Shown one piece after another: positions 1 through 7,812 of a stretch of 34,598 bases of DNA. The DNA comes from a virus. Both the position numbers and the translations under genes were made by a program. The DNA lies in IMG/VR virus record IMGVR_UViG_3300035701_000150, positions 1-34,598 of that record; one strand, 5' to 3'. The notes under the pieces were generated by a model. That model was not told the DNA's origin and ran no database searches. It saw only the letters and a program-made list of their open reading frames with translations. How positions within the stretch are numbered: position 1 is the stretch's first letter; each line of letters begins with the position of its first letter.

Positions 1-2759
1 TATGAGGACACAAAAAAATCCTTGCACAACCGCTGCATCAGTTTATCTGTCCAGCCATCATCATATCGGACCAACTGTCCGGAGATGGCCCGGCCGCCGT
101 TATAATATTTATACCGTAACGGATCCAATGCGGCATAATCCAGCGACCCCTCGATAGCAGTCCCATCGGTGTTGATCAGTGCCGCCGGAGAATATTGCTG
201 TCCTGGAACGGATGTGTTGTCACCGGTCTCCGACCAATTCTGCAGGCGTAATACGTGCTCCATGAGATCTACTGGATTGGCTATGCAATCCGCAGGATTT
301 TTCCGGCCTCCCCATGTGCTCTCATACCGGCGCCCCGCGAACGGACTATAGATTGCGTCCTTGACACTCATGCTCTTTTTAAATATCATGGCTATTTCGG
401 AGATAGCTATATCCTCTATGTAACCTCCCACCTCGGGCCCGGTCTGTTTACGTTTCCACATGAGCACGCCACGCTGTAGAGAGTTATACTGGTCGGCATT
501 ATTGATTCCAGGACATTTAAAATTTGCGTATCCTGACCACGTCTTATCAGTGAGCGCCTCGCCATCGGTCCGCTCATAATAAAAACTCTCATTATTGGTG
601 CTGGTCATGTCATTGTGGTAATAGAAATCCGGTAGGTTGTCCACGGCTTGATAATATCCGGGATAATTATGATCTCCAAAATCCGTCGAGTCGCATTGAT
701 GCAGATCAATCGCGCGGCCGCTCCAGCGCTTGGCACGTATCCGGAACTCATTGAGAGCCGGTATTGGTGCCGCGCCGGAATTGCATTGCCACCTGGATTT
801 GAGGTTCACACCAATGTACATCTCATTAAAATCAATATCCGCCGGTATTGCAGGAAAATTAAAACCTACCACACGGTAGTAGTCATATGTACCATAGAGC
901 GCATTGGTACCTTGAACATGACTGGTGGACCAGGTGGTTCGAGACTTATCACCAACATTCAACACCCCTGAAAAATTACTGTCAGAGCCGGGTGACTGAG
1001 CCGGTAATTGGCCAAATAAATACGGACCTGTCCGGCTGTAGAGGTTCATATTAACTGCATCACCGGCCACTTCCCAGGTTTTGAGCGTGTTCAATGGCAA
1101 ATTCAGTTCATCACCAATCCCGCCCGGTATAGGAAATGTAAAAAATCCATCAATGTTGTCTACGTTACCGTTGTACATGTTCACGCCGACATGTATTTTG
1201 TTGTTGCTCCCGTCGACTGTGTCCGCTGCATAGGCATAATATGGTATTGGCAGGTACTCAGCCATGGACTGATTCAGAGGAATTGGAGACCCAGTCGTGT
1301 CCACGGTAATTTTTGATTTCTGGTCATATGCATAGAGCTTCAGCTCTCCCCGGTTTGCACAATCAGTGGTCAATGGATTTAGCGAGTCATCCAGGAACGC
1401 CGTACACGGCCAGACGTCCGCCTGGTAATCTTTCATGACCGTGCAGAATGAGACCCAGCTGGGGGTATTACACATGGTATCCATGCCGGCTGTGATCCCT
1501 GTCGTGAGCGCTCCAATCCTGATGCTGGCATAATATGCAGGATCATAGGTACTGGACAGTGTTCCATAGATTGATATGGTGTAAGATCCCGGCTTCCCGG
1601 TTACATATATATTTTGCTGGTGTGATACTCCGGATGTGTCGCTCAATAGTCCCCAGTCGCCTATGTTGAATTGGTTACTGTCAGGAACATTTATTGAACC
1701 TGCACCGACCGTGGCCGGGAGTGGCCCTATATATTGGATTGGTCCCATCAATAAATGAGAGAACACACTTTCAACCTGTATAGTCAGATTTCCGCAGGTT
1801 GCTCCGGCAGTCACCTTGGCTCCAGTGATGCGACGATACTCCCCCTCTCCGGGCCCGGTTACCACATACATATATTTATCGATGAACCATTGCAGGTCAT
1901 ATGTGCCGCCGTACACCTCGGTTCCGTTGCGATACCATTGTATCCAGTAATTGAGGCCCTGTAATCCGGACCAACCGAGTTCAATTTTATATACATTGAG
2001 GGCCAGTGGCTTGGTCACATCGAATGGGTTTACAGGCAATCTTCCTATGACAGGAAATATTTTTTTATTATACGGTGCGCAATTGAATTTTGCCACCATA
2101 TGCTGTCCTGCGCCATTAGTACCAAAATCAAATGTGGATAATGGTCCGGGTGCTATGAATGTGTCCTCAACCACTTTGGTGTTCACAAATTTTGCTCGAG
2201 GCATATAACCGAATGTGGCTGGTATGATTATATTGTCACTCGAGGTCTGTGTCAATTGCTGCGAGGTGGTCCCGACATCGGACTTTTGAGTCATGATGTT
2301 GGCTTTGCGTTTGTACTGACTCTGTACTATCTCGAGACGGTAAACGGTCTCATCCCAGACCGGGTTGGCCCCTACACCTGAAAACTCCTGTGTCTCCGTG
2401 GCCGGAGACGTTGAGCAGTTAAATCTAATTATTTTGCATTTCATACCCTGCAGCGTTATACCTAAGTCTTGAATCTTCTTCCAGAATTTTCCGGAGTTAT
2501 TGATGGACACGCCACAATTATTCTGCTGTGACACATTACCGCCCCGGCGGTAATCGGATGTTTCCTGGACATCGTCGAACGGCCTGTCGGTCATCAGGAG
2601 GTGCTCGGCATACGGCCAGGTGGTGGTCACGGCATTGGTAATCAGCCTTATCTGCGAGGTGACCACTCCCGACTCGGCATCGGTATACAGGCCTATGCTC
2701 GTATCCTGTGTATAGGTCCCATTCAAGTCAATTTTTACGCCAAACACATATCTTGCCAT
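1..2759 (-). CDS. Tail-tip / tail-associated protein, C-terminus cut by window edge (at least 919 aa)
   Basis: I checked this frame codon by codon: it is open from the ATG at 2759 to position 1 with no stop, so the gene leaves the window. The start MARYVFGVKID lies 2 bp after the stop of the distal-tail gene, with a GAGG element just upstream. The protein is beta-rich and low in repeats, and lies directly downstream of tape measure and distal tail genes, where siphoviruses keep the large tail-tip protein (Tal or baseplate hub class). I see no peptidase or lysozyme motif. The last residues before the edge (LMQRLCKDFFVSS) are not a natural C-terminus. The orphan C-terminal fragment at 33835-34598 is the likely continuation if the molecule is circular. 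Role by position; exact family not identified. Confidence 0.75.
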   Translation of the reverse strand, partial: MARYVFGVKIDLNGTYTQDTSIGLYTDAESGVVTSQIRLITNAVTTTWPYAEHLLMTDRPFDDVQETSDYRRGGNVSQQNNCGVSINNSGKFWKKIQDLGITLQGMKCKIIRFNCSTSPATETQEFSGVGANPVWDETVYRLEIVQSQYKRKANIMTQKSDVGTTSQQLTQTSSDNIIIPATFGYMPRAKFVNTKVVEDTFIAPGPLSTFDFGTNGAGQHMVAKFNCAPYNKKIFPVIGRLPVNPFDVTKPLALNVYKIELGWSGLQGLNYWIQWYRNGTEVYGGTYDLQWFIDKYMYVVTGPGEGEYRRITGAKVTAGATCGNLTIQVESVFSHLLMGPIQYIGPLPATVGAGSINVPDSNQFNIGDWGLLSDTSGVSHQQNIYVTGKPGSYTISIYGTLSSTYDPAYYASIRIGALTTGITAGMDTMCNTPSWVSFCTVMKDYQADVWPCTAFLDDSLNPLTTDCANRGELKLYAYDQKSKITVDTTGSPIPLNQSMAEYLPIPYYAYAADTVDGSNNKIHVGVNMYNGNVDNIDGFFTFPIPGGIGDELNLPLNTLKTWEVAGDAVNMNLYSRTGPYLFGQLPAQSPGSDSNFSGVLNVGDKSRTTWSTSHVQGTNALYGTYDYYRVVGFNFPAIPADIDFNEMYIGVNLKSRWQCNSGAAPIPALNEFRIRAKRWSGRAIDLHQCDSTDFGDHNYPGYYQAVDNLPDFYYHNDMTSTNNESFYYERTDGEALTDKTWSGYANFKCPGINNADQYNSLQRGVLMWKRKQTGPEVGGYIEDIAISEIAMIFKKSMSVKDAIYSPFAGRRYESTWGGRKNPADCIANPVDLMEHVLRLQNWSETGDNTSVPGQQYSPAALINTDGTAIEGSLDYAALDPLRYKYYNGGRAISGQLVRYDDGWTDKLMQRLCKDFFVSS

Positions 2760-2761
2760 TT

Positions 2762-3619
2762 TTAGGCCTCAGTATGAAATGAAAGAGTTGTGAGCCAGCG
2801 TCCATGACTTTCATGCGTCATCTCGAGAGCTCCATCAATCCACCGTACATTATAGGTTCCGTTAGAACTGTTCTCGACGCCAAATAAGTATGAATTTGCA
2901 GGAGTAATAATATCCAGAGGCACTCCCCGAGCAGTGCCTATCATGTAATTCTGCAGTGCCGCCGCATTTCCTTGGTTTAATACGAGCGGCAACGTGACTT
3001 CCCAGCAATCCATGCCCTGATCGATTATGTAAGCATATGGCCCGTGAGTGGTCTGCGCCGACCAGCCATAATCCGCCTTGAGCCCCGGCCGGGCGTTTGG
3101 CCAGCGCAGTCCTGACACTGAACCTATCTGCAAACTACCCTCTGAGACCGCGCCAGGAGGCGCGTAGCTCGGCCAAATGGTTCCTGTGTACACAAACGTA
3201 ACCTGGAACTCCACCAGGTTCTCAGGATGGCCTATAGTGCCTGTCTGGATTATTTCAATAATTTTACATTTGAATGCTACAGCAGTACCCCGGTAGGGGC
3301 CAAACGGATACCAGCCGGTACCCGGTGTGAGTGTGAGTTCCTGGCCGCGGCCTTTAGCCACGTCTCGTGCCATGTCAATGAATATGGCAGCCGAAGCCAC
3401 CGGAATTAAAAGAGTTACGGTACAGGAGTGTACATCAAAATCATATGCAAATGATGTGTCTGCAGTAGGATCATAGATGGCGTAACCTCCGTCGGCTCGC
3501 TGGGTAACGGTCATTGGAGTCTGCACTTTTATAGAGTAGCCCCACTGGGGGTTGACGGTGGTGATGGTACCGCCCCCTCCTCCTGGATATGCTATGGTTG
3601 CTGTGAGTTCGTATGGCAT
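2762..3619 (-). CDS. Distal tail protein-like minor tail protein (285 aa)
   Basis: The protein is beta-rich with no membrane segment. It lies between the tape measure gene and the large tail-tip gene, the usual place of the distal tail (Dit-like) protein that caps the tail tube and holds the tip. The N-terminal half carries a GGGG run near residue 14 and a predicted beta-sandwich pattern. The C-terminal part (WIDGALEMTHESHGRWLTT) has the strand pattern of minor tail proteins. It starts at an ATG at 3619, 10 bp after the tape measure stop. Assignment rests mainly on gene order and composition. A different minor tail protein is possible. Confidence 0.55.
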   Translation of the reverse strand: MPYELTATIAYPGGGGGTITTVNPQWGYSIKVQTPMTVTQRADGGYAIYDPTADTSFAYDFDVHSCTVTLLIPVASAAIFIDMARDVAKGRGQELTLTPGTGWYPFGPYRGTAVAFKCKIIEIIQTGTIGHPENLVEFQVTFVYTGTIWPSYAPPGAVSEGSLQIGSVSGLRWPNARPGLKADYGWSAQTTHGPYAYIIDQGMDCWEVTLPLVLNQGNAAALQNYMIGTARGVPLDIITPANSYLFGVENSSNGTYNVRWIDGALEMTHESHGRWLTTLSFHTEA

Positions 3620-3629
3620 GTGTCCACCT

Positions 3630-5732
3630 TTAGACCGTGGCCATGCCGGTCAGCCTTGCAGGGTTTATTTTTTTGCTGCGGAAGCCGAGCTCGAGCATGC
3701 GCACGAACCGGTCGAGCTCCTGGCCTATGGCCTTGACAGTCCTGGGATCAGCATTGCCTTGAATAACTATGGTTGGCGAGGCAGTAATGGATCCAATTGT
3801 TGCACCACTGTTCAAAGCGTTGACCCCTGCTGGGCCTAAAACGTTTACGGCATTGGCGTTAAGAACTGCTTCACCGGAAGATAGGTATGCGGGTATCATG
3901 TCACTAATGGATGATCCCGATCCGGATACAATACCACCCTGGGCGAATTTGGATATCTCATTTATGTTTGCAAGTCCGGCTGCGATAGCGGCTGCGGCCG
4001 CAATTGGTCCAAGGACGAATCCTACGACAGGTATGGCCGCGGCTGACGCATAGGCAGCATTGGCGGCCTTGTACGTGTCCATGGCTGCGGCGGCGTAAGC
4101 AAAGGCCTTGTAGACGCCCTTGGCCTCTTCCCACTGCGTGGCCACGGTTTTTAGGTTGGCTGCGGCATTATCCGCGGACTGAGTGGCGGAATCCAATACC
4201 AGTTGTTTCTTTTTATCGTGATATTCCTTGTCTATAATGGTTTTTTGCTGAGTAGTAAGTTCATCATCCATCAGCTCCTGTCTGTGCTCCTGCTCGAGCA
4301 TGGTCAGGTCCTTCGCAAGGGACACCTTTCCGAGCAACTCTGAACGCTTTGCGAACGACTGCTCCGTCTCGAACTTCCTCATCTGGATGGCGGTCTCCCT
4401 CTCCGTGCCTCTTGCCAGCGCGTCCATCACTTCCTTGGTGTGCTTCTCGGCTGCCTTCTCCTCCTCCAGGTCATATTTGAACCCAATTGAAAGTATCCTG
4501 TTGCGGTGCTCCTCGGAGAGATTCGCGATGGCCTTTTTGTTGCCGGCATACGCCGTCAGTTTTCCATTATATTCAAGGTTCTCCCTTTTCATTTCGAGAG
4601 CCCTGAGATAATCAAACTTCTCATATCCGGTCTGGGCTATTGCTATTTTGGAGTCTATAAGCGCTTTCTGTGACTCAAGGGTCTGTTTTATAACAGCGGG
4701 TTCAACATATGGTTTTTCCGGAGGAGGTGCAGGAGGTGTAAAAACTTTTGCATATTTTGCCTCATATTCCCTGAATTCACCCATACTTGGAGCCGGAAAT
4801 TTAAATGGAATTGGCATGTTTGCCATTTTATATGCTGTATCAACTGCTTCTGTTTTTAGCCCTTTCCAGACTGCAATAAGATTTTTTATTTCCTGGACTT
4901 TTCCATAAACATATGACACCCCGAGTTCAATGGCAAGATTTTCTTCCGTTTGTGCTGCAATTCTAATTGGAATAAGATCTTTACCGACTTTATCCTCAAT
5001 TTCATTGAGGGCATTTTGTTGTTCTGTATATTGACCAATTGAACTTTTCTTGAATGTATCGTCTACCAATAAAAATTGTTGTTTAAGACGATCAAATATT
5101 ATGGCCGCAGCTGCCGCTTTATCACCGGAAGCTTCAAGTGATTTAATTAGATCTTCCTGTTGCGCCGTTAAATAGACACCTTCTGATCTGAGCATCCTGA
5201 GACCGCGTTGAGGGTCTTCAAGTATCCTGCCAAGCTCAAATGTCTTCTCTTTCAGGCTGCCACCAAACAAGTGTGCCATACCGGAAGCGACTTTAATTAC
5301 GTCCGGAATTTCCTTGGTCGCTATGCCTTTAAATTGAAGAGCCATGGCTTCAGCGGATTGCAACTCATCATCCGTTCGGACAGTGCTTTCCTTCAATGTA
5401 TTATTCCATGCAGTAAATTGTGTAACAGGAACATCACGTCCTGATGCCTGGAGGGATGCATCCAATTTGAATTGGGCTTCTGAAGCTTCAAGGCCGGCTT
5501 GATTGCATTCATCAAGGAAAGCAGAAAGTTTACTTACGCCGCTCGAAAGAAGACCAGTGGCAGTTGTGGCTATACCGAACGCCCCAGCCAATTTAGTAAA
5601 AGACATGGAGGATTCACCAGCCGCGGCCTTGCTCTTGTTGCCGAAGTCGTTTATGGAATTGGTAATCTTAGCCAGTTCTCCGGAGATGTGGTCCTTTAAA
5701 CGTGCTTCCACTTCTATGATGCCATCAGCCAT
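3630..5732 (-). CDS. Tail tape measure protein (700 aa)
   Basis: Tape measure proteins set siphovirus tail length and usually carry helical stretches and hydrophobic segments. This one shows a helical N-terminus (LKDHISGELAKITNSIND), a hydrophobic stretch near residues 50-70, a long charged helical middle (about 330-560), and an Ala/Gly-rich hydrophobic segment near 600-630 (VVGFVLGPIAAAAAIAAGLA) followed by FAQGGIVSGSG, a motif common near tape measure C-termini. At about 1.5 angstrom per residue, 700 residues suggests a tail near 105 nm (inference). It overlaps the preceding chaperone frame by 8 bp. The N-terminal coding half (about 4690-5560) is visibly more AT-rich than the rest, suggesting a recombined gene. 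No lysozyme or peptidase insertion is seen. Confidence 0.88.
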   Translation of the reverse strand: MADGIIEVEARLKDHISGELAKITNSINDFGNKSKAAAGESSMSFTKLAGAFGIATTATGLLSSGVSKLSAFLDECNQAGLEASEAQFKLDASLQASGRDVPVTQFTAWNNTLKESTVRTDDELQSAEAMALQFKGIATKEIPDVIKVASGMAHLFGGSLKEKTFELGRILEDPQRGLRMLRSEGVYLTAQQEDLIKSLEASGDKAAAAAIIFDRLKQQFLLVDDTFKKSSIGQYTEQQNALNEIEDKVGKDLIPIRIAAQTEENLAIELGVSYVYGKVQEIKNLIAVWKGLKTEAVDTAYKMANMPIPFKFPAPSMGEFREYEAKYAKVFTPPAPPPEKPYVEPAVIKQTLESQKALIDSKIAIAQTGYEKFDYLRALEMKRENLEYNGKLTAYAGNKKAIANLSEEHRNRILSIGFKYDLEEEKAAEKHTKEVMDALARGTERETAIQMRKFETEQSFAKRSELLGKVSLAKDLTMLEQEHRQELMDDELTTQQKTIIDKEYHDKKKQLVLDSATQSADNAAANLKTVATQWEEAKGVYKAFAYAAAAMDTYKAANAAYASAAAIPVVGFVLGPIAAAAAIAAGLANINEISKFAQGGIVSGSGSSISDMIPAYLSSGEAVLNANAVNVLGPAGVNALNSGATIGSITASPTIVIQGNADPRTVKAIGQELDRFVRMLELGFRSKKINPARLTGMATV

Positions 5733-6063
5733 TTTGTTTTCCTTTTAAAGCAATAAACTCCGCAAATTTCATTTTATAGTACGTGCAGGCCTGCAGGAAC
5801 TTTGGATTCACATCCTGGTACCCCGGCATGGGCGCAGATGGGAACTGCTCCGTATGATAAATAAAAATTTTTATAAATTCCCATATTGAACTCGGTACAA
5901 ACTGCAGTGGACAATTCCAGTACCTGGTCATCACGTTCCCTTCGGTCTCCACGTCGGCCGGCCTCAGGCTACGGCCATTGCATCCGTACAGTTTCTTAAG
6001 ATCAGGCTGCTGCCTGCACGAATTACAATTCATCCGAAGCATTCCGCTCCGGACAGCAGCCAT
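5725..6063 (-). CDS. Second tail-assembly chaperone frame (GT-type, -1 frameshift extension, 112 codons)
   Basis: The frame overlaps the upstream 149-aa gene by one base (TAATG) and ends 8 bp inside the tape measure gene, the position of the T part of the lambda G/GT chaperone pair. It has a Cys cluster (CNSC at residues 13-16, then C28 and a later NCP) that could bind a metal. A G_GGT_TTA slippery heptamer at 6069-6075 puts ribosomes moving back one base exactly into this frame, adding Arg-Val before its Met. There is only a weak Shine-Dalgarno for the ATG at 6063, so the main product is probably the 262-aa fusion rather than a free 112-aa protein. Some independent initiation cannot be excluded. 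Confidence 0.75.
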   Translation of the reverse strand: MAAVRSGMLRMNCNSCRQQPDLKKLYGCNGRSLRPADVETEGNVMTRYWNCPLQFVPSSIWEFIKIFIYHTEQFPSAPMPGYQDVNPKFLQACTYYKMKFAEFIALKGKQNG

Positions 6064-6512
6064 TACTCTAAACCCCGGAGCTCATCCTCTGTCAGAGTCA
6101 TGTTCTCCGTAATCGCATTACAGAGTTCGATCTTCATCGGCTCGGAGAGGAACCGGACTGATTTCTCCACGGATTCAAAAGGCAACATTTTGAAATCTTT
6201 GTCTTTGTAGTTCTTCCAGCCGATCAACCCCATCTTGAGAATCTTAATACGATGCGTCCCACTTCCGGAGTGCCACTCCCGCTTATTAGGATTCTGCATA
6301 TCCAGCACGCTATAGCCGCTCGAATCCTCGAGCTCGGCTATCTGCTCTCCATCAAGCGTCTTCAGGAGGAAGACCGCCCACTGCTTTTTGTCTTTAACCA
6401 GCTTACGCTGGATTGCCGGCACATATTTGAACTCTCGGTCCGGTGTGATTGCCATGTAAGCCGCCAGTTTCTCCTTTAGTTCAGGAGTCAATTCAAGGTC
6501 TCTCTGCTCCAT
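6063..6512 (-). CDS. Tail-assembly chaperone (G-type, 149 aa)
   Basis: A soluble charged, mostly helical protein between the tail tube and tape measure genes. This is the position of the tail-assembly chaperone that coats the tape measure before tube polymerisation. It starts at ATG 6512 behind AAGGGAG, next to one arm of a large inverted repeat (6527-6585). The acidic C-terminus TLTEDELRGLE is encoded over the slippery heptamer, so a fraction of ribosomes should bypass its stop and read on into the next frame. The sequence alone does not give a family. Gene order and the frameshift signal support the role. Confidence 0.78.
   Translation of the reverse strand: MEQRDLELTPELKEKLAAYMAITPDREFKYVPAIQRKLVKDKKQWAVFLLKTLDGEQIAELEDSSGYSVLDMQNPNKREWHSGSGTHRIKILKMGLIGWKNYKDKDFKMLPFESVEKSVRFLSEPMKIELCNAITENMTLTEDELRGLE
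6069..6075 (-). other. Programmed -1 ribosomal frameshift site G_GGT_TTA
   Basis: On the minus strand the codons before the chaperone stop read CGG GGT TTA GAG TAA. The last G of CGG with GGT TTA forms an X_XXY_YYZ heptamer (G_GGT_TTA) in the correct zero frame. A -1 slip gives AGA GTA ATG, which enters the 112-codon frame with no stop. This is the arrangement of the lambda G/GT site and lies 4 bases before the zero-frame stop. No obvious strong stem-loop follows at once. The site was found by eye, and frameshifting itself is inferred. Confidence 0.75.
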
Positions 6513-6526
6513 TTTCTCTCTCCCTT

Positions 6527-6585
6527 CTCACAGGTTTTTATTACTTACCGCGGCCCGGGGCAGCCCGGGCTTTGCCACCTGTGAG
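6527..6585 (-). promoter_or_regulatory. Nested inverted repeat between tail tube and chaperone genes
   Basis: A 9-bp perfect inverted repeat (CTCACAGGT at 6527-6535, ACCTGTGAG at 6577-6585) encloses a GC-rich hairpin with 6-bp arms (GCCCGG 6553-6558, CCGGGC 6565-6570). In late mRNA the outer arm ends next to the AAGGGAG ribosome site of the chaperone gene. The structure could lower chaperone translation relative to tail tube, or protect the tail-tube message. No U-run follows, so a simple terminator is unlikely. The whole 6513-6629 gap is non-coding. Confidence 0.55.
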
Positions 6586-6629
6586 GAGGTAGGCAGAGTA
6601 CCAGGCCACCCGGACAGGGCCACGGGGTT

Positions 6630-7589
6630 TTATGTCTTACTTCCTTGCAGTATCTCGACTTCAGCATCAGTAGACGCCGTCGCCCTCAATAACGCCAGGT
6701 TCAGCGTGTTTACAACAACGCCATTTCTGTCAGCGCTGTCGAACGCCTTAGTAATCTGGCACGATGGGGCCAGCACCTGGAGATGAGCACCTACGGTCAT
6801 AGCAAACGATGCCTGTGTGTTCGCGACCCACTTTCCAAGGATGTCCTTGGATGCCGTCGAATCCAGGTACGGATCTAATGTCATCTTAGGTTCTCTCCCG
6901 GTAATGACACAACCGCATATACCCTGTGCCCGGCTCGGATCGACTACATTCTCGACCTTGGTACCAGTATCGATGGACACTTTATCCATGTCCATGGTGT
7001 ACCCCATGGCCGTGACCGTACTGGCCAGGACCGCGTCAGGCTGTACATTATCGAATGTACCGTGCGTGGTCTTCGTAGTATCAAATACAGAATTCAACGC
7101 ACCCTTGAACTCGGTCTCAAGCTTGAGCGGAGCCCCCACCTGGGCGAGCGTCAGCTTGGCGGCGCCCATGCACCCGCTTGCGCGGACTATCAACGCCGTG
7201 CTGTCATCAGGCGAATTCTCAGCCACCTCGACGGTGACCGGGCACGCAGCATTGATTGAGGACAATGCATAGCCTACTCCGGTCGCCCCATAGATGGTTT
7301 CTTTCCAGCCGCAGGCTATCAGGGCCTTGCCCCACTCCGGAGGCGTGGCAGCGGTACCGGACCAGGCGAGGTCCTGGCTGAAGCTGATGGTGCACTCTTC
7401 TTTGCCCATCACAGATGAGAACGACGCGAAGTCGCCGGTCGCGTATTTGCGCTTCGTCTCGAGGATGTTAGCGCTGTACTTGACATTGTCAGCGCGGAAA
7501 TTGTAGTCCGTGCTGGTCATGTCGGTTTGAGCAGTATAAGGAGTAGCCTCGAGCTTCATCCCTACCTGCCGTTTGTTTGTTAGAAACAT
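6630..7589 (-). CDS. Major tail tube protein (319 aa)
   Basis: The start KRQVGMKLEATPYTAQ and the alternating beta pattern resemble siphovirus tail tube subunits. The gene directly precedes the chaperone pair and tape measure, where the tube protein normally sits. The protein is Thr/Ala/Gly-rich with no membrane segment, and about 100 residues longer than the smallest tube proteins, leaving room for a surface domain. The start at ATG 7589 has an AGGAGGGC-type Shine-Dalgarno in the short gap upstream. It is followed by a 117-bp structured gap that may help produce much more tube protein than chaperone. Confidence 0.82.
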   Translation of the reverse strand: MFLTNKRQVGMKLEATPYTAQTDMTSTDYNFRADNVKYSANILETKRKYATGDFASFSSVMGKEECTISFSQDLAWSGTAATPPEWGKALIACGWKETIYGATGVGYALSSINAACPVTVEVAENSPDDSTALIVRASGCMGAAKLTLAQVGAPLKLETEFKGALNSVFDTTKTTHGTFDNVQPDAVLASTVTAMGYTMDMDKVSIDTGTKVENVVDPSRAQGICGCVITGREPKMTLDPYLDSTASKDILGKWVANTQASFAMTVGAHLQVLAPSCQITKAFDSADRNGVVVNTLNLALLRATASTDAEVEILQGSKT

Positions 7590-7607
7590 TTGTGCCTGCC
7601 CTCCTTT

Positions 7608-7802
7608 TTATTTCGGCATCAGTTTTTCTATCGCATCACGCCCGGCCATCATCCCCAGGCCCAGGATGATTTCCTGGACTCCGGTTGAATCCTTCTGGTA
7701 CGCCAGTTTGACGATACCATATACGACCAGTGCGGCCCCGGCGTAGAACGTCTTCGACGTCAGCGTACCCGGGTTGAATAAATACTTGAGCGGATTAATC
7801 AT
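7608..7802 (-). CDS. Small membrane protein, holin-like candidate (64 aa)
   Basis: The start is ATG 7802 (MINPLKYLF) because AGGGAGG lies just upstream in the 10-bp gap after the DNRLRE gene. A reading frame opening further upstream lacks such a site. Residues about 18-35 (TFYAGAALVVYGIVKLAY) form one hydrophobic segment, and a second weaker one lies near 44-54 (VQEIILGLGMM), ending in a charged GRDAIEKLMPK tail. Small phage proteins of this shape are often called holins, but it sits among structural genes with no endolysin nearby, so a virion membrane or tail role is equally possible. Confidence 0.6.
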   Translation of the reverse strand: MINPLKYLFNPGTLTSKTFYAGAALVVYGIVKLAYQKDSTGVQEIILGLGMMAGRDAIEKLMPK

Positions 7803-7812
7803 AAAAGCCTCC

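Noticed and set aside
648-2208. Plus-strand open frames opposite the tail-tip gene
   Set aside because: Antisense shadows of a continuous 919-codon frame, without ribosome sites or recognisable domains.
3630-5732. Endolysin or tail lysozyme domain in the tape measure protein
   Set aside because: No lysozyme, transglycosylase or NlpC/P60 motif was found in the sequence. Only helical and hydrophobic segments are seen.
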